Numbered from the stretch's first letter, positions 9,840-20,107 are shown. The stretch is 64,000 nt of DNA from Gemmatimonadaceae bacterium (GCA_024710705.1 JANJUF010000090.1:1-64000), one strand, 5' to 3'. The notes: generated from the sequence alone by a model not told the origin. A program made the numbers and translations.

Positions 9840-12331
9840 ACGGCGCGCGCGAAGTGGCCGCGCGTGAACCCGTCCGGCAGCAGCTCGCGCGGCCGACGCG
9901 AGGGCCGTTCGCCTCGGGCGACGGCATCAACGGCCGCGCGGTACGCCGCGACGCGCTCGGCCACGGCATCGCCAGGCACGTTGAACACCAGCCGGAAGCG
10001 CCGCAGACCCTGCGCCCAGAGTCGCGGCAGGAACTCGCTCGCCTCGATCGGCCGCGAATGCAGCAGGCGATTGCGGCACGCGTAATCGGTGGCCACCGGG
10101 AACTCGTAGCCCGCTGGATCGGTGAGCCGCGTGTCCACGTGTCGCTGGGTGCACAGGTCGCGACAATGCGTCGGGGTCCGATCGAATGCCGCGCTGAGCA
10201 CGCAGTGCTCCAATGTCATGCCCTCGGGACGCCCGTGGATGAGCACCTCGAATCCGGCGCCTGTCCACGGGGCCACCACCGCGCCGATCTCATCCGTGGT
10301 GAGCTCCACCGACGGCGTGATGCCGCTCGCGCCGAGCGCGAACAGCTCCTCCGCGGCCTGGGCATTGAAGCAGTTCACGGCGTAATCGGCGTGGACGTCG
10401 CGACCGGCTGCCGCAAGTTCCGCGAGGAGTCCCAGATGCCCGCTGAGCAACGGTGTGCCGAGCGCGATCCACTTGTCGAGTCTCTTCCGCTCCTCCGGGC
10501 GCACGATCGTCGGCAGCCGCAGGCGGAACCCGCGCCCCGCCGACGCAGCGCGATCGGCGAGCGCGCGCACGCGACTCACCGCCGGAAACGGATGCCGCAG
10601 GAACGGATCGAGGACGATCTCATCGGCCCCGGCGTCCAGCGCCGCGACGCCGTCCTCCACGCGCCACACCTCGGCAACCAGCCGCGGGGACGTCGTGGCG
10701 TCCACCGCATGCGCGGCCGCAGACGCCGGGCGCACCGCGAGTGCCGCAGCGATCGTCGCCCGCCGCGCGGCCAGCTCGGCGTCGTGCGTCCACCCGAGAT
10801 GCTGTTCGAGCTGCTCGACCGCCTCCTGGCGCATGCGGTTCAACTCGGAGACGGGGAGGAACAGGTCGCCGGCGAGCGCCGCCACATCGAGGTCTCCCAG
10901 CACGAACGAACTTTCACCCATGCGCCCGAACTGTTCGCGCAGCTGTGCTGCATCGAGTGCGCGCCTTTGCGCCGGCGCGAGCGCCATCTCGCTGCGCACC
11001 TCCACTACGTGGTCTCCGGCGGCGAAGATCGCCTTGAGGGCCCCGCCTGCGGCGCCGAAGCAGCGTACCGACACGCCGACCCGTCTCCGGCGTGTACCCT
11101 GTCCCACGTCGGCGTAGCTCGCCCGTGAGGACTCCAGCAGCGAGACCTGCGCGCTGCGGATCACGCGCCACCCCACCGGCACCTCGCGACGGGCCTTGAT
11201 GGCCTGCCGCCACACGCCATCGCGCTGCGACAAGGTGCGCACCGGGCCGGCACTGAACCCCACGCTCTCGAGATGGCCGCCTGCCGGCGGCTCGAACCCG
11301 AGGCCGTCCCGCTCGGCGATCGGCGCACGCACCTCGACGATCACCTCGCCGCGCTCGAAGCCCACGACCGTCCCCACCTCGAGCCCGCGGTTATCCGGCT
11401 GCGTGCGCGTGATGTATTCGCGTCCTTCGCGCCCTCCGTACATCCCGCCGGTGAAGCCGCGTGAGAAGATCTGCACCAGCGGCTGCACTTCCTCGAACGA
11501 GGGCTCGGTGAAGGTGCCGCGCTCCACGCGCTGCAGGAAATCGCGATAGCCCCTGGTCACCGTGGCGACGAACTCCGGCTTCTTCTTGCGCCCCTCGATC
11601 TTGAGGCAGCCCACGCCGGCTTCGGCGATCTCGGCGAGATGCTCCCAAGCGCCCAGGTCCTTGGCCGAGATCAGGTAGCCGCGATCGAGCTCGGCGCCGT
11701 CGGCGGCGTCGCGCAGCACGTAGTCCTTGCGGCAGGACTGCGCGCAGGAGCCCCGGTTGGCACTGCGCTCGGAGATCATGCCGGACATGTAGCACTGCCC
11801 GCTGTACGAGATGCACAGCGCGCCGTGTACGAAAGTCTCGAGCCCGAGCGTCGGGACGGCAGCGCGGATGGCGCGAATGTCGTCGAGCGTATTCTCGCGT
11901 GCCAGCACCACACGGTCGATGCCGAGACGCGCCATCACGCGGGCGCCGGAGGCGTCGTGCACGGTGAGCTGCGTGGAGCCGTGGATCTCGAAGTCGGGAT
12001 AGACCCGCTGGATCATCCGGATCAGCCCCACATCCTGCACGATGGCCGCGTCCACGCCGCGGTCGATGCACTCGCCGAGGTATTCCAGTGCCTCGGCCAG
12101 CTCGGCCGGCTTCACGAGGATGTTGAGCGTGAGGTAGATTCGTGCGCCTCGCTCGTGGGCGATGAGGCAGGCCTGCTCAAGTTCGTCGAGACTGAGTTGG
12201 GCCCCGTCGTCACGGGCGTTGAACTTGGACGCGCCGAGATAGACCGCGTTCGCGCCGTTGGCGACCGCGGCACGCACGGCATCGAGCGAGCCGGCGGGCG
12301 CGAGGAGTTCGGGGATGGGGTGTCGGGCCAC
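9836..12331 (-). CDS. U32 family peptidase / tRNA-rRNA hydroxylation protein-like (large, two-lobed)
   Basis: 831 aa; PELLAPAGSLDAVRAAVANGANAVYLG, VHGALCISYSGQCYMSGMISERSANRGSCAQSCRKDY, and a second Cys cluster HCRDLCTQRH in the C-terminal half. Confidence 0.88.
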   Translation of the reverse strand: MARHPIPELLAPAGSLDAVRAAVANGANAVYLGASKFNARDDGAQLSLDELEQACLIAHERGARIYLTLNILVKPAELAEALEYLGECIDRGVDAAIVQDVGLIRMIQRVYPDFEIHGSTQLTVHDASGARVMARLGIDRVVLARENTLDDIRAIRAAVPTLGLETFVHGALCISYSGQCYMSGMISERSANRGSCAQSCRKDYVLRDAADGAELDRGYLISAKDLGAWEHLAEIAEAGVGCLKIEGRKKKPEFVATVTRGYRDFLQRVERGTFTEPSFEEVQPLVQIFSRGFTGGMYGGREGREYITRTQPDNRGLEVGTVVGFERGEVIVEVRAPIAERDGLGFEPPAGGHLESVGFSAGPVRTLSQRDGVWRQAIKARREVPVGWRVIRSAQVSLLESSRASYADVGQGTRRRRVGVSVRCFGAAGGALKAIFAAGDHVVEVRSEMALAPAQRRALDAAQLREQFGRMGESSFVLGDLDVAALAGDLFLPVSELNRMRQEAVEQLEQHLGWTHDAELAARRATIAAALAVRPASAAAHAVDATTSPRLVAEVWRVEDGVAALDAGADEIVLDPFLRHPFPAVSRVRALADRAASAGRGFRLRLPTIVRPEERKRLDKWIALGTPLLSGHLGLLAELAAAGRDVHADYAVNCFNAQAAEELFALGASGITPSVELTTDEIGAVVAPWTGAGFEVLIHGRPEGMTLEHCVLSAAFDRTPTHCRDLCTQRHVDTRLTDPAGYEFPVATDYACRNRLLHSRPIEASEFLPRLWAQGLRRFRLVFNVPGDAVAERVAAYRAAVDAVARGERPSRRPRELLPDGFTRGHFARAV

Positions 12332-12360
12332 CCGTGGAATCTAACCGGGCCCGAGGAGGC

Positions 12361-12903
12361 TCAGCGCGTCAGCGCCACCACTTCGTGCAGCTGCAGCAGA
12401 TGACGCTCCTCGTGGCGCGCGATCATCAAGACCCACTGCCAGCCGTCGAAGGCGCCGAAGAACGGGTGGTCGTGGCGGATCAGCGAGAGGCGCGGCCCCG
12501 CCTCGTAGGCGGCCTGCAGCAGTTGCACGCGCCCGTCCACCCACCGGCCCCGCTCGGCCACCAGGTCAATCTCCGCCGGCGGCGCCAAGCCTTCCGGTGC
12601 GCTGAGCTTCTGGCTGCGGTCCAGGAAGGGGAACTTGTCCAGCAGGCTGAGGACCACGAGCGTGGAGGGTCCGGGCGGCACGGTGGCGTTGGGCGGGAGC
12701 TCGGCGTTCTTCCGTTCGATGAGCCGTGCCACGCCGCGCTCCACCTTGGCCACGTGCCAGATGATCTGGGCCGGGGTCCAGTGCCCCGGCGGCGCCGCGT
12801 GGCGCCGTGACTCGGGCACCTCCCGAATCGCGTCCTCGAACTCCCGGCGTACCCGGGTCAGTTCCTGTTCCAGCACCTGCACGCGTCGGTCGGTCCCAAG
12901 CAT
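12361..12903 (-). CDS. DinB-like damage-inducible/four-helix protein
   Basis: GHWTPAQIIWHVAKVERGVARLI ... FFGAFDGWQWVLMIARHEERHLLQLHEVV; DinB/YfiT-like His pattern. Start chosen at MLGTDRRV; ORF is longer. Confidence 0.7.
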   Translation of the reverse strand: MLGTDRRVQVLEQELTRVRREFEDAIREVPESRRHAAPPGHWTPAQIIWHVAKVERGVARLIERKNAELPPNATVPPGPSTLVVLSLLDKFPFLDRSQKLSAPEGLAPPAEIDLVAERGRWVDGRVQLLQAAYEAGPRLSLIRHDHPFFGAFDGWQWVLMIARHEERHLLQLHEVVALTR

Positions 12904-12976
12904 GTCCGGAATCTCAGCGGCGGTTCGCGAAACCGCCACCCCTCGCCCGCCGTAGGCCGAAGCAAGGAGGCACCAC

Positions 12977-13264
12977 ATGCTTGGATTCCTTTCGCTCGTC
13001 ATCACGCTCGGCGCAGCCTGGTTCGGCTATGGGACGGCACGCCGCTTCGTCCGGGAACGCCTGCGGTACGTGGACGGCGCGCTGTCCTCGGGCGCGGCGG
13101 TCCTCGCCGGGATTGGCGCGGCCGTCGTGGCTTGGCCCATCGCGTGGCTCCTACCCCTGGTCACCGGCGGCACCGCCATCGCCTTCGGCCTCGCAGTGGG
13201 ACTGGGGACGCGGGCTGGCGCCTCGGATGTGAAACACGGGTACCGACTCGGCGACGGACGCTAG
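12977..13264 (+). CDS. small hypothetical membrane protein
   Basis: 95 aa, two hydrophobic segments; MLGFLSLVITLGAAWFGYG. Confidence 0.6.
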   Translation: MLGFLSLVITLGAAWFGYGTARRFVRERLRYVDGALSSGAAVLAGIGAAVVAWPIAWLLPLVTGGTAIAFGLAVGLGTRAGASDVKHGYRLGDGR

Positions 13265-13289
13265 TCGCGGACGCGCCGCGCGGAAGCGA

Positions 13290-13325
13290 GAAGGGGACGG
13301 ACCGCCTCGGCAGTCCGTCCCCTTC
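13290..13325. terminator. bidirectional intrinsic-terminator-like hairpin
   Basis: Perfect 13-bp stem GAAGGGGACGGAC / GTCCGTCCCCTTC with 10-nt loop between convergent genes (stops 13264 + and 13348 -); no T tract. Confidence 0.7.
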
Positions 13326-13347
13326 GCTGCCCTGCACCAGCGCCAAC

Positions 13348-14025
13348 CTAGCGCGGCCGGACGGCCGACCGCTCCAGTGTAAAGCCGCCAACGTGCACAT
13401 CCAGATTGTGGTTCACGCGGAACCCGACGATGCCGTCCGTGGTGCCGGTCATGCCCTGCCTCGGGATCTCACGGATCAGCGTCCCGTTGGCAAAGAGCCG
13501 TGACGACGTCTCGGTGACTTCCACCTTCAGTGTGTTCTCTTGCTTGCCGTCCGCGCCCTCCTTGACGATGGCCGTGTGCTCGGTCCACGGCACGACGTCA
13601 TGCGTTTCGGCCCCGGCCCGGTGGCGCACGAGGAACTTGCCGTCCTTGCGGATCACGAAGTAGAGGTAGTTCTGGGAGGGCTGGTTGAGGTCGTTGCCGC
13701 CCCAGATCAGGCCGTATGCCTCGGCATGCTGTGGTGCCTTCATCTGCGTGAAGGTTGCCTGCACCGCGTAGGTGCCCGACACCCGCGACTGCGGATTCCA
13801 GTAGATCGCGGCCGGCCCGGCCGTTACGTGCATGCCTGATCCCATCGTTTCGAAGCGGATATCCGGGCGATTGGCATTCGCCCGATCGAGCCGCACCTCC
13901 CATCCTGCGGGGACCGGCGCGTTGCCCTGGCGGGATGCTACATCCGGGTCGGCGGGGCGGCCCTGGGCCCCGAGTGAGCCGGCAGCCAGCGCCATCAAGA
14001 AGAGTGCGTGACGGGAACGCTTCAT
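13348..14025 (-). CDS. secreted protein, DUF1080/concanavalin-like fold
   Basis: 225 aa from MKRSRHALFLMALAAGSLGAQ signal peptide; NYLYFVIRKDGKFLVRHR...GIVGFRVNHNLDVHVGGFTLE; SD-like GGAGG upstream. Confidence 0.65.
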   Translation of the reverse strand: MKRSRHALFLMALAAGSLGAQGRPADPDVASRQGNAPVPAGWEVRLDRANANRPDIRFETMGSGMHVTAGPAAIYWNPQSRVSGTYAVQATFTQMKAPQHAEAYGLIWGGNDLNQPSQNYLYFVIRKDGKFLVRHRAGAETHDVVPWTEHTAIVKEGADGKQENTLKVEVTETSSRLFANGTLIREIPRQGMTGTTDGIVGFRVNHNLDVHVGGFTLERSAVRPR

Positions 14026-14216
14026 GTGTCCTCCGAAGGAGATGTCGTGGAACGATGCTTCACGTTGCGCTCCGGAAGGAACCGGAGCAACCACGCGACG
14101 GCGACGAGGGCGATCCCCGTCCACCGCAAAGCGTCCAGCCCGGTGCGAATCCCGAGCAGGAAACAGAACAGCCCGGCGAGGGCCAAGGCAATCTTCGCGA
14201 CCAGCGCGGGCGACAT
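14022..14216 (-). CDS. small hypothetical two-TM protein
   Basis: 64 aa MSPALVAKIALALAGLFCFLLGIRTGLDALRWTGIALVAVAWLLRFLPERN; 4-nt overlap with the downstream gene and 1-nt overlap with the upstream gene. Confidence 0.6.
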   Translation of the reverse strand: MSPALVAKIALALAGLFCFLLGIRTGLDALRWTGIALVAVAWLLRFLPERNVKHRSTTSPSEDT

Positions 14217-15265
14217 CACAGGTCCTCGCGCGACGTGCCGGGGAACCCGAGGATGAAGTCCCGTCCGAACGCGGAGGATGGGGTCTGGAACCCCAGTGCC
14301 ACGCCGTCGGCCAAGAGCCGCTGCGCCGCACCCACCGCCGTCATCGCCGTGAGGGTGTATCCATCCGGGGCCACGAGTCTGGCGCGCACGACATGTCCCG
14401 CCGCGTCCCGCGCCTCTCCCCAGAGGCGGCTCTGCGCCCCTGCTCGGCGTTCCGCGCTCGGGCCGGGCGTGCGGGCGTTGATGCGACCTTTCAAAAAGCG
14501 TTGCGCCGGTCCCGTCGCCAGCAGCGGCAGGATCGGCCGGCTCCAGCGCATCATGCGGACCGCGCGCGGAGCCACGGCCGTATACACCGTGATATCCGGG
14601 ATGTTCGTGGAGTAGTAGGCGGTGGAGACGTCGCCCCAGGGAATCGAGACGCAGTGCCGGATGCGATCGCCGAAGTCCACGTCGCGGGTGCGCCACGCGG
14701 ACGGGACCGCCTGGATCCTGCCCCCGCGCCGCACCGCGCCGCCGCCGGCGATGTTCTCCACCATCGTCGTGGCCGTGCCCCGCGAGAGCCCGGTACCGCC
14801 CGTGAAGGCGAGCGTCAGTTCCGTCGCGGTCGGGAGCCGGTGTTTGAGGTGCGCCGCGAGGCAATCGCTGGGAACGACATCGAACCCCACCCCGGGAATG
14901 GCCGTGATGCCCGCCGCCGCGACGCGCGCCGTCAGTGCCGCGATACGCTCGAACACGGCAATCTCGCCGGTAATGTCCAGGTAGTGGGCACCGTTCCGCA
15001 TGCAGGCATCGAGCATGGGCGGCGACATTCGGGCGAACGGGCCGGCGCAATGCAGCACCACCCGAATCCCGCGCAATGCCGCGTCGAGCGCGGCGGGATC
15101 ATCGAGCGCCGCCGGGCGCGCCTCGAGCTGATGCGCGGCCGCGAGTTCCCGCACCGACGCCGCGTTGCGCCCCGACAGCACCGGCCGCAGACCCTGCGCG
15201 AGCGCCTCCTCGAGGATGAGCCGTCCGGTGTACCCGGTCACGCCGTAGAGGAGGAGAGCGCTCAT
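14216..15265 (-). CDS. saccharopine dehydrogenase NADP-binding domain family protein
   Basis: [43 protein letters not shown] Rossmann N-terminus; HCAGPFARMSPPMLDACMRNGAHYLDITGE. Confidence 0.85.
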   Translation of the reverse strand: MSALLLYGVTGYTGRLILEEALAQGLRPVLSGRNAASVRELAAAHQLEARPAALDDPAALDAALRGIRVVLHCAGPFARMSPPMLDACMRNGAHYLDITGEIAVFERIAALTARVAAAGITAIPGVGFDVVPSDCLAAHLKHRLPTATELTLAFTGGTGLSRGTATTMVENIAGGGAVRRGGRIQAVPSAWRTRDVDFGDRIRHCVSIPWGDVSTAYYSTNIPDITVYTAVAPRAVRMMRWSRPILPLLATGPAQRFLKGRINARTPGPSAERRAGAQSRLWGEARDAAGHVVRARLVAPDGYTLTAMTAVGAAQRLLADGVALGFQTPSSAFGRDFILGFPGTSREDL

Positions 15266-16917
15266 CGGAGCGGACCGATGGCCGGCGGAATCACATAGGG
15301 GCCCAGGTGCGGTCCGGGATTCTGCCAAGCAGCGCGCAGCGCGAGGGCGAGGGTGGAGCGCGTCTCCTCGGGATAGACGATGGCGTCGATGAAACCACGG
15401 GCGCCGGCGTAACGCGCATCGAGCTGATGCTCATAGTCCTCGCGCATCTCGGCGATCGCAGCCTGCACTGCCGGGCTCGGATCGGACTGCGCCTGCTTGG
15501 CGGCGGCCAGCGCCGGACCGTGTACGGCGGCCACTGCGGACTCGCCTTCCATTACCGCCATGCGCCCCGTGGGCCAGGATAGGATGAAGTCGGGGTCGAA
15601 GCCCTGCCCGGCCATCGCATAATAGCCGGCCCCACTGGCGTGATTCACCGTCAGGACGAGCTTCGGCACAGTGGCCGTGGCCATGGCTTCCACCCAGCGC
15701 GCACCGGCGCGGATGATGCCCTCGTGCTCGGCCTCCTGCCCGACCATGAAGCCCGAGACATCCTGCACGAACAGCAGCGGGATGCCCTGACGATCGCAGC
15801 GGTCGATGAAGAACGCCACCTTCTCTGCGCTCTCGGCGTAGATGATCCCGCCGAAGCGCGGCTTCTCGCCGGGGCGCCCCTTGATGAGTCCACGGGCGTT
15901 GGCGATCACGCCCACTGGGATCCCCTCGATGCGCGCATCGCCACAGAGCATCTCCTTGGCGAGATTCGGCTGGAACTCGTCCAGCGAACCGTCGTCGAGC
16001 AGGGCGCGCAGCACGTCGTGCATGTCATACGACATCCGGTGGTCACTGGGCAGGATGTCGTAGAGCGCCTCGGGATCGGTGCCGGGCTTGGCCGCTGGAT
16101 CGTGCGGGGCCACCCGCGGCGGCGGCGCGAGGCGCGTGATCTGGTCACGGACCATGCGGAGGCACTCGGCATCGTCCGCTGCCGCGTAGTGCGCGACGCC
16201 GCTCACCTCGGTGTGCATCGTCGCGCCGCCGAGGGTCTCGCCGTCCACCGTCTGCCCGGTAGCCCCCTTCACGAGGTTCGGACCACCGAGTCCCATGAAC
16301 GACGTGCCCTTCACCATCAGGATCACGTCACTGAGCGCCGGAAGGTAGGCGCCGCCGGCCACACACTGGCCCATCACCGCGGCGATCTGCGGGATGCGCA
16401 GGTACCGGCGCATCAGCGAGTTGTAATAGAAGATGCGGGCCGCGCCGTACTGCCCCGGGAACACGCCGCCTTGGTACGGCAGGTTCACACCGGCGGAATC
16501 CACCAAGTAGATGATGGGAATGCGGCAGCGCATGGCGCATTCCTGCGCGCGGAGGATCTTCGGAATCGTTTCCGGCCACCACGAGCCCGCCTTCACCGTG
16601 GCATCGTTGGCCACGACCACGCACTCGCGCCCGTGGACTTGGATGATTCCCGTGATGACGCCGGCGCCCGGCGCCTCCCCATCGTACAGATCGTGGGCGA
16701 CGAGGAGGCCGAACTCGAGGAACGGGGAGCCAGGGTCCTTCAATCCCGCCACGCGCTCGCGCGCCGTGAGCTTTCCTTGGGCATGCTGTTTGGCGATCCG
16801 CTCCGGCCCGCCGCCGAGCCGGAGCTTGGCTTCGAGGGCCTTGGCGGCGTCGGCGAGTTCGCGGAGCCTGCTGCTGCCCTTGGCCGAGCCCGCGTCGGCT
16901 GGACGGGCCTTGCTCAC
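15262..16917 (-). CDS. acyl-CoA carboxylase carboxyltransferase (beta) subunit
   Basis: 551 aa; [90 protein letters not shown]; methylcrotonyl/propionyl-CoA carboxylase beta family, substrate not resolved. Confidence 0.9.
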   Translation of the reverse strand: MSKARPADAGSAKGSSRLRELADAAKALEAKLRLGGGPERIAKQHAQGKLTARERVAGLKDPGSPFLEFGLLVAHDLYDGEAPGAGVITGIIQVHGRECVVVANDATVKAGSWWPETIPKILRAQECAMRCRIPIIYLVDSAGVNLPYQGGVFPGQYGAARIFYYNSLMRRYLRIPQIAAVMGQCVAGGAYLPALSDVILMVKGTSFMGLGGPNLVKGATGQTVDGETLGGATMHTEVSGVAHYAAADDAECLRMVRDQITRLAPPPRVAPHDPAAKPGTDPEALYDILPSDHRMSYDMHDVLRALLDDGSLDEFQPNLAKEMLCGDARIEGIPVGVIANARGLIKGRPGEKPRFGGIIYAESAEKVAFFIDRCDRQGIPLLFVQDVSGFMVGQEAEHEGIIRAGARWVEAMATATVPKLVLTVNHASGAGYYAMAGQGFDPDFILSWPTGRMAVMEGESAVAAVHGPALAAAKQAQSDPSPAVQAAIAEMREDYEHQLDARYAGARGFIDAIVYPEETRSTLALALRAAWQNPGPHLGPYVIPPAIGPLR

Positions 16918-17327
16918 GCTTCCTGCGACTGCCGCGCGGCGAACCAGGTCTTGATGTAGTCCACCAGGTCGGCGGTGGAGGTGCCAGGACCGAAGAGGCG
17001 GCCCGTGCCCTGCGCCTCGAGCGCCGCCATGTCCTCCTTGGGAATGATCCCGCCGCCAGTGATCAGCACGTCGTCGCGTCCCTGTTCGCGCAGCAGCTGC
17101 AGCACGCGTGGGAACAGCGTCATGTGCGCACCGGAGAGGATGCTCAACCCGACCACGTCCACGTCCTCCTGCACGGCAGCGGAGGCGATCATCTCGGGGG
17201 TCTGGTGGAGGCCGGTGTAGATGACCTCCATGCCGGCATCGCGCAGGGCGGCGGCGACCACTTTGGCTCCGCGGTCATGGCCGTCGAGACCGGGCTTGGC
17301 AACGAGCACTCGGATGGGGCGGGTCAT
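16914..17327 (-). CDS. cobalamin-binding small subunit of acyl-CoA mutase
   Basis: 137 aa; [38 protein letters not shown] with DxHxxG B12 motif, [26 protein letters not shown]. Confidence 0.92.
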   Translation of the reverse strand: MTRPIRVLVAKPGLDGHDRGAKVVAAALRDAGMEVIYTGLHQTPEMIASAAVQEDVDVVGLSILSGAHMTLFPRVLQLLREQGRDDVLITGGGIIPKEDMAALEAQGTGRLFGPGTSTADLVDYIKTWFAARQSQEA

Positions 17328-17369
17328 GGCGGAAAGCTATCCCTCGGACAATGGGTGTTCAATCGGCCT

Positions 17370-17798
17370 ATGGCGCGCGACACCACGGATCGGGTAGCCT
17401 TCGACATCGCCGACCACCCCCGATTTCTCGTGATTCCACGCGCCCTCTCCTCGCGCCAACGCGCCCTGCTGGTCCTCGTGCTTCTTCTCGCGCCCGTCGC
17501 TGCCTGCGAGCACTTCACGGATCCGGAAGCCCCACCGCAGGCGTCCGGCCCCATTCCCGCCGGCGCGGGGCGGATTCGCGTGGAGAACACGCTCAGCGCT
17601 CCGATCGTCGAGACCTGGTACGCGCCCTGCCTTGGCAACGTCGTCCCGCTCAAGGTGCGTCGCACCATCCGGCAGGGCGAGAGCACCCTCCAGGACGTGA
17701 CGGCCGGATGCACACGCGTCACGATGTACCGCGACGGTGGCGCGGTCACGGTATCGGTGAGCGCCGAGGAGGGCGTGATCACGACCGTGCGGAGTTGA
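17370..17798 (+). CDS. hypothetical lipoprotein
   Basis: 142 aa from ATG 17370; LLVLVLLLAPVAAC lipobox-like signal. Confidence 0.55.
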   Translation: MARDTTDRVAFDIADHPRFLVIPRALSSRQRALLVLVLLLAPVAACEHFTDPEAPPQASGPIPAGAGRIRVENTLSAPIVETWYAPCLGNVVPLKVRRTIRQGESTLQDVTAGCTRVTMYRDGGAVTVSVSAEEGVITTVRS

Positions 17799-17803
17799 CC
17801 TGT

Positions 17804-17826
17804 CGCGCCGGTGATGCCCCGGCGCG
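17804..17826. terminator. candidate bidirectional hairpin
   Basis: 8-bp perfect stem CGCGCCGG / CCGGCGCG, 7-nt loop, between convergent stops 17798 (+) and 17833 (-). Confidence 0.5.
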
Positions 17827-17832
17827 TCGTGC

Positions 17833-18429
17833 TCACTCGCGAAAGACGTCGAGCATGAGGGTCCAGCCGATCGTTGACACCGTCATGGCGCCGATGGCGA
17901 CGGCCCGGTGGGTTCCCGGATTCGCCCCATCTTCCAGCTCATCGCCAAGCACGGCTGTTGCCAAGAACCCGGCGTCGGCGAGCAGCATCAACGAGGCGTG
18001 CGCGAAGCGCCGTTTGCGATCGCGCGGATCGGCCCTGCCCTCCCAAAGGTTCCACACACCCGTGATGGTGTTCGAAGCGAAGAGGACGCCCACGCCGGTG
18101 GCCAGGAGCGGGTGCGCATCCTCCGCCCAGTCGCTCTCCCCATCCTTCGCGAGCTGGGTGCCGGCCACGTATTGCGCTACGAAGAGTGGCAGCATCGCGA
18201 AGCTCCCGAATCGGTGCAGGTCCAACCGCCGATAATACCAGTCCGAGTACTGCACCTGCGGCGCAGGTGTCGGCGTGGGTGTCGCCATGGATGTCGGCGT
18301 GAGGCGTCGGTCGGCGAGGCGCTGAGCGATGGCAGGACTGGCCGTGACCGCCGGTTGGGCGGCCGGCACAGGCTGGGCGATGAGTATCAGAACCGGCGCG
18401 GTCGCAATGCGAGCGAGTTCGAGCAGCAT
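17833..18429 (-). CDS. hypothetical membrane protein
   Basis: Hydrophobic segments, FGSFAMLPLFVAQYVAGTQLAKDG...GVLFASNTITGVWNLWEGR; no family recognised with confidence. Confidence 0.6.
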   Translation of the reverse strand: MLLELARIATAPVLILIAQPVPAAQPAVTASPAIAQRLADRRLTPTSMATPTPTPAPQVQYSDWYYRRLDLHRFGSFAMLPLFVAQYVAGTQLAKDGESDWAEDAHPLLATGVGVLFASNTITGVWNLWEGRADPRDRKRRFAHASLMLLADAGFLATAVLGDELEDGANPGTHRAVAIGAMTVSTIGWTLMLDVFRE

Positions 18430-18530
18430 GGCCGTCTCCGCTGAGGGTATGCGAAATGTCACCACAGTCGCGATTCAAGTGCATCAGGAGAACCCCGAGC
18501 CCGGAGACCGTCGATTAGCTTCCACCGCAT

Positions 18531-20102
18531 GTGCCCGAGCGACGCCCCGTGACGCGCAACCCCGCCCCCGCCGCCAGCGCCGAGCGCTACCGCGCGTTGG
18601 TTGAGTACTCACCGGAAGCCGCCTACGTGGTGCGCGACGGCATCATCGAGTACGTGAACCCGGCCGCCATGCGGCTCTTCGGCGCGCCGAGCGCCGAGGC
18701 GCTGATTGGCACGGACATCCTCAATCACGTGCACCCGGACGACCATGCCGTCGCGATCGCGCGCCGCCGCCTGGTCCTTGAGCTCAACGTCCCGGCGCCG
18801 CTGCTCGAAATGCGCTTCGTCACCCTCGACGGGCGGATCATTGACGTCGAGGTCCAGGCCACCGCCATCCACTTCGACGGCGAGCGCGCCATCTACGCCG
18901 CGGCGCGCGACATTTCGGCCCGGAAGCAGCTCGAGGAGCAGGTCCGGCAGGCGCAAAAGCTCGAGGCGGTCGGCCGCCTCGCCGGCGGCGTGGCGCACGA
19001 CTTCAACAACACCTTGGCCGTGATCCTCGGGCACACCGAGTTCGCGCTCGGTGAGTTGCCGGCAAACCACGCGCTGCGTGCCGACCTGCAGGCCATCCAG
19101 CGCGCAGCCCAGCACTCGGCCGCCCTGACGCGCCAGCTGCTCACGTACGCGCGGCGCCAGACGATCGCCCCGCAAGCGCTCGACCTCAGCCACTCGGTCA
19201 CTGAGGCACTCCGGATGCTGCGGCCCCTCATCGGCGAGAGCATCGCGCTGGAGTGGCAGCCCGTTGCGGATCTGTGGCCCGTCACGCTTGATCCGTCGCA
19301 GTTCGACCAGATTCTGACCAACCTCTGTGCCAACGCACGCGATGCCATCGCCGGCGTGGGCACGCTCCGCATCGTCGCCGCCAACGTCTCACTGACGGCG
19401 GCCGATTGTATTGGCATCGCCGATGCCGTGGCCGGCGACTACGTGCGGCTGACGGTGGAAGACAACGGTCGTGGCATGACCGCCGAGGTGTTACAGCGGG
19501 CGTTCGAACCGTTCTTCACGACGAAGGGGATTGGCGAAGGCACCGGACTCGGCTTGGCGACGGTGTACGGCATCGTGCGGCAGAACCAAGGCTGCGTCAC
19601 CGTGTCCAGCACATCGGGCGCGGGGACGCGATTCGACCTCTACTTCCCGCGCCGCATCGAGGCGATGCCCGCCACCGCGCCGGTGACGCTGGTGTCGACG
19701 GCGCGACCGGGCTCGGAGACCATCCTGGTGGTCGAGGATGAACCCGAGATCCTGCGGTTGGCCACCCGGGCACTCGGCGCCAAGGGCTACGCCGTCCTGC
19801 CGGCCTCGGGGCCGGACGAAGCACTGGAGCTGGCCCGCGAGCATCCTGGCACGATTGACCTGCTGCTGACCGACGTGATGATGCCGGTAATGACGGGTCC
19901 GGATCTGGCGCGGGCCATCAGCGCCATCCGGGGGCCGCTCCGACTGCTCTTCATGTCAGGCTACAGCGCCGAACTCATCGCGAAGCAGGGGAATATCGGG
20001 ACGGAGACGGCGTTCCTGGCGAAACCGTTCACGCTGCTGGAGTTGACGGAGCGTGTGCGGGCGTCGCTGGACGAGGCGCCGGTGCTGGTGCGGAGTGCGT
20101 AG
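18531..20102 (+). CDS. soluble PAS hybrid histidine kinase with C-terminal receiver
   Basis: 523 aa; PAS, GGVAHDFNNTLAVILGH H-box, EPFFTTKGIGEGTGLGLATVYG, receiver DLLLTDVMMPVMTGPDL. Confidence 0.9.
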   Translation: MPERRPVTRNPAPAASAERYRALVEYSPEAAYVVRDGIIEYVNPAAMRLFGAPSAEALIGTDILNHVHPDDHAVAIARRRLVLELNVPAPLLEMRFVTLDGRIIDVEVQATAIHFDGERAIYAAARDISARKQLEEQVRQAQKLEAVGRLAGGVAHDFNNTLAVILGHTEFALGELPANHALRADLQAIQRAAQHSAALTRQLLTYARRQTIAPQALDLSHSVTEALRMLRPLIGESIALEWQPVADLWPVTLDPSQFDQILTNLCANARDAIAGVGTLRIVAANVSLTAADCIGIADAVAGDYVRLTVEDNGRGMTAEVLQRAFEPFFTTKGIGEGTGLGLATVYGIVRQNQGCVTVSSTSGAGTRFDLYFPRRIEAMPATAPVTLVSTARPGSETILVVEDEPEILRLATRALGAKGYAVLPASGPDEALELAREHPGTIDLLLTDVMMPVMTGPDLARAISAIRGPLRLLFMSGYSAELIAKQGNIGTETAFLAKPFTLLELTERVRASLDEAPVLVRSA

Positions 20103-20107
20103 GACCG

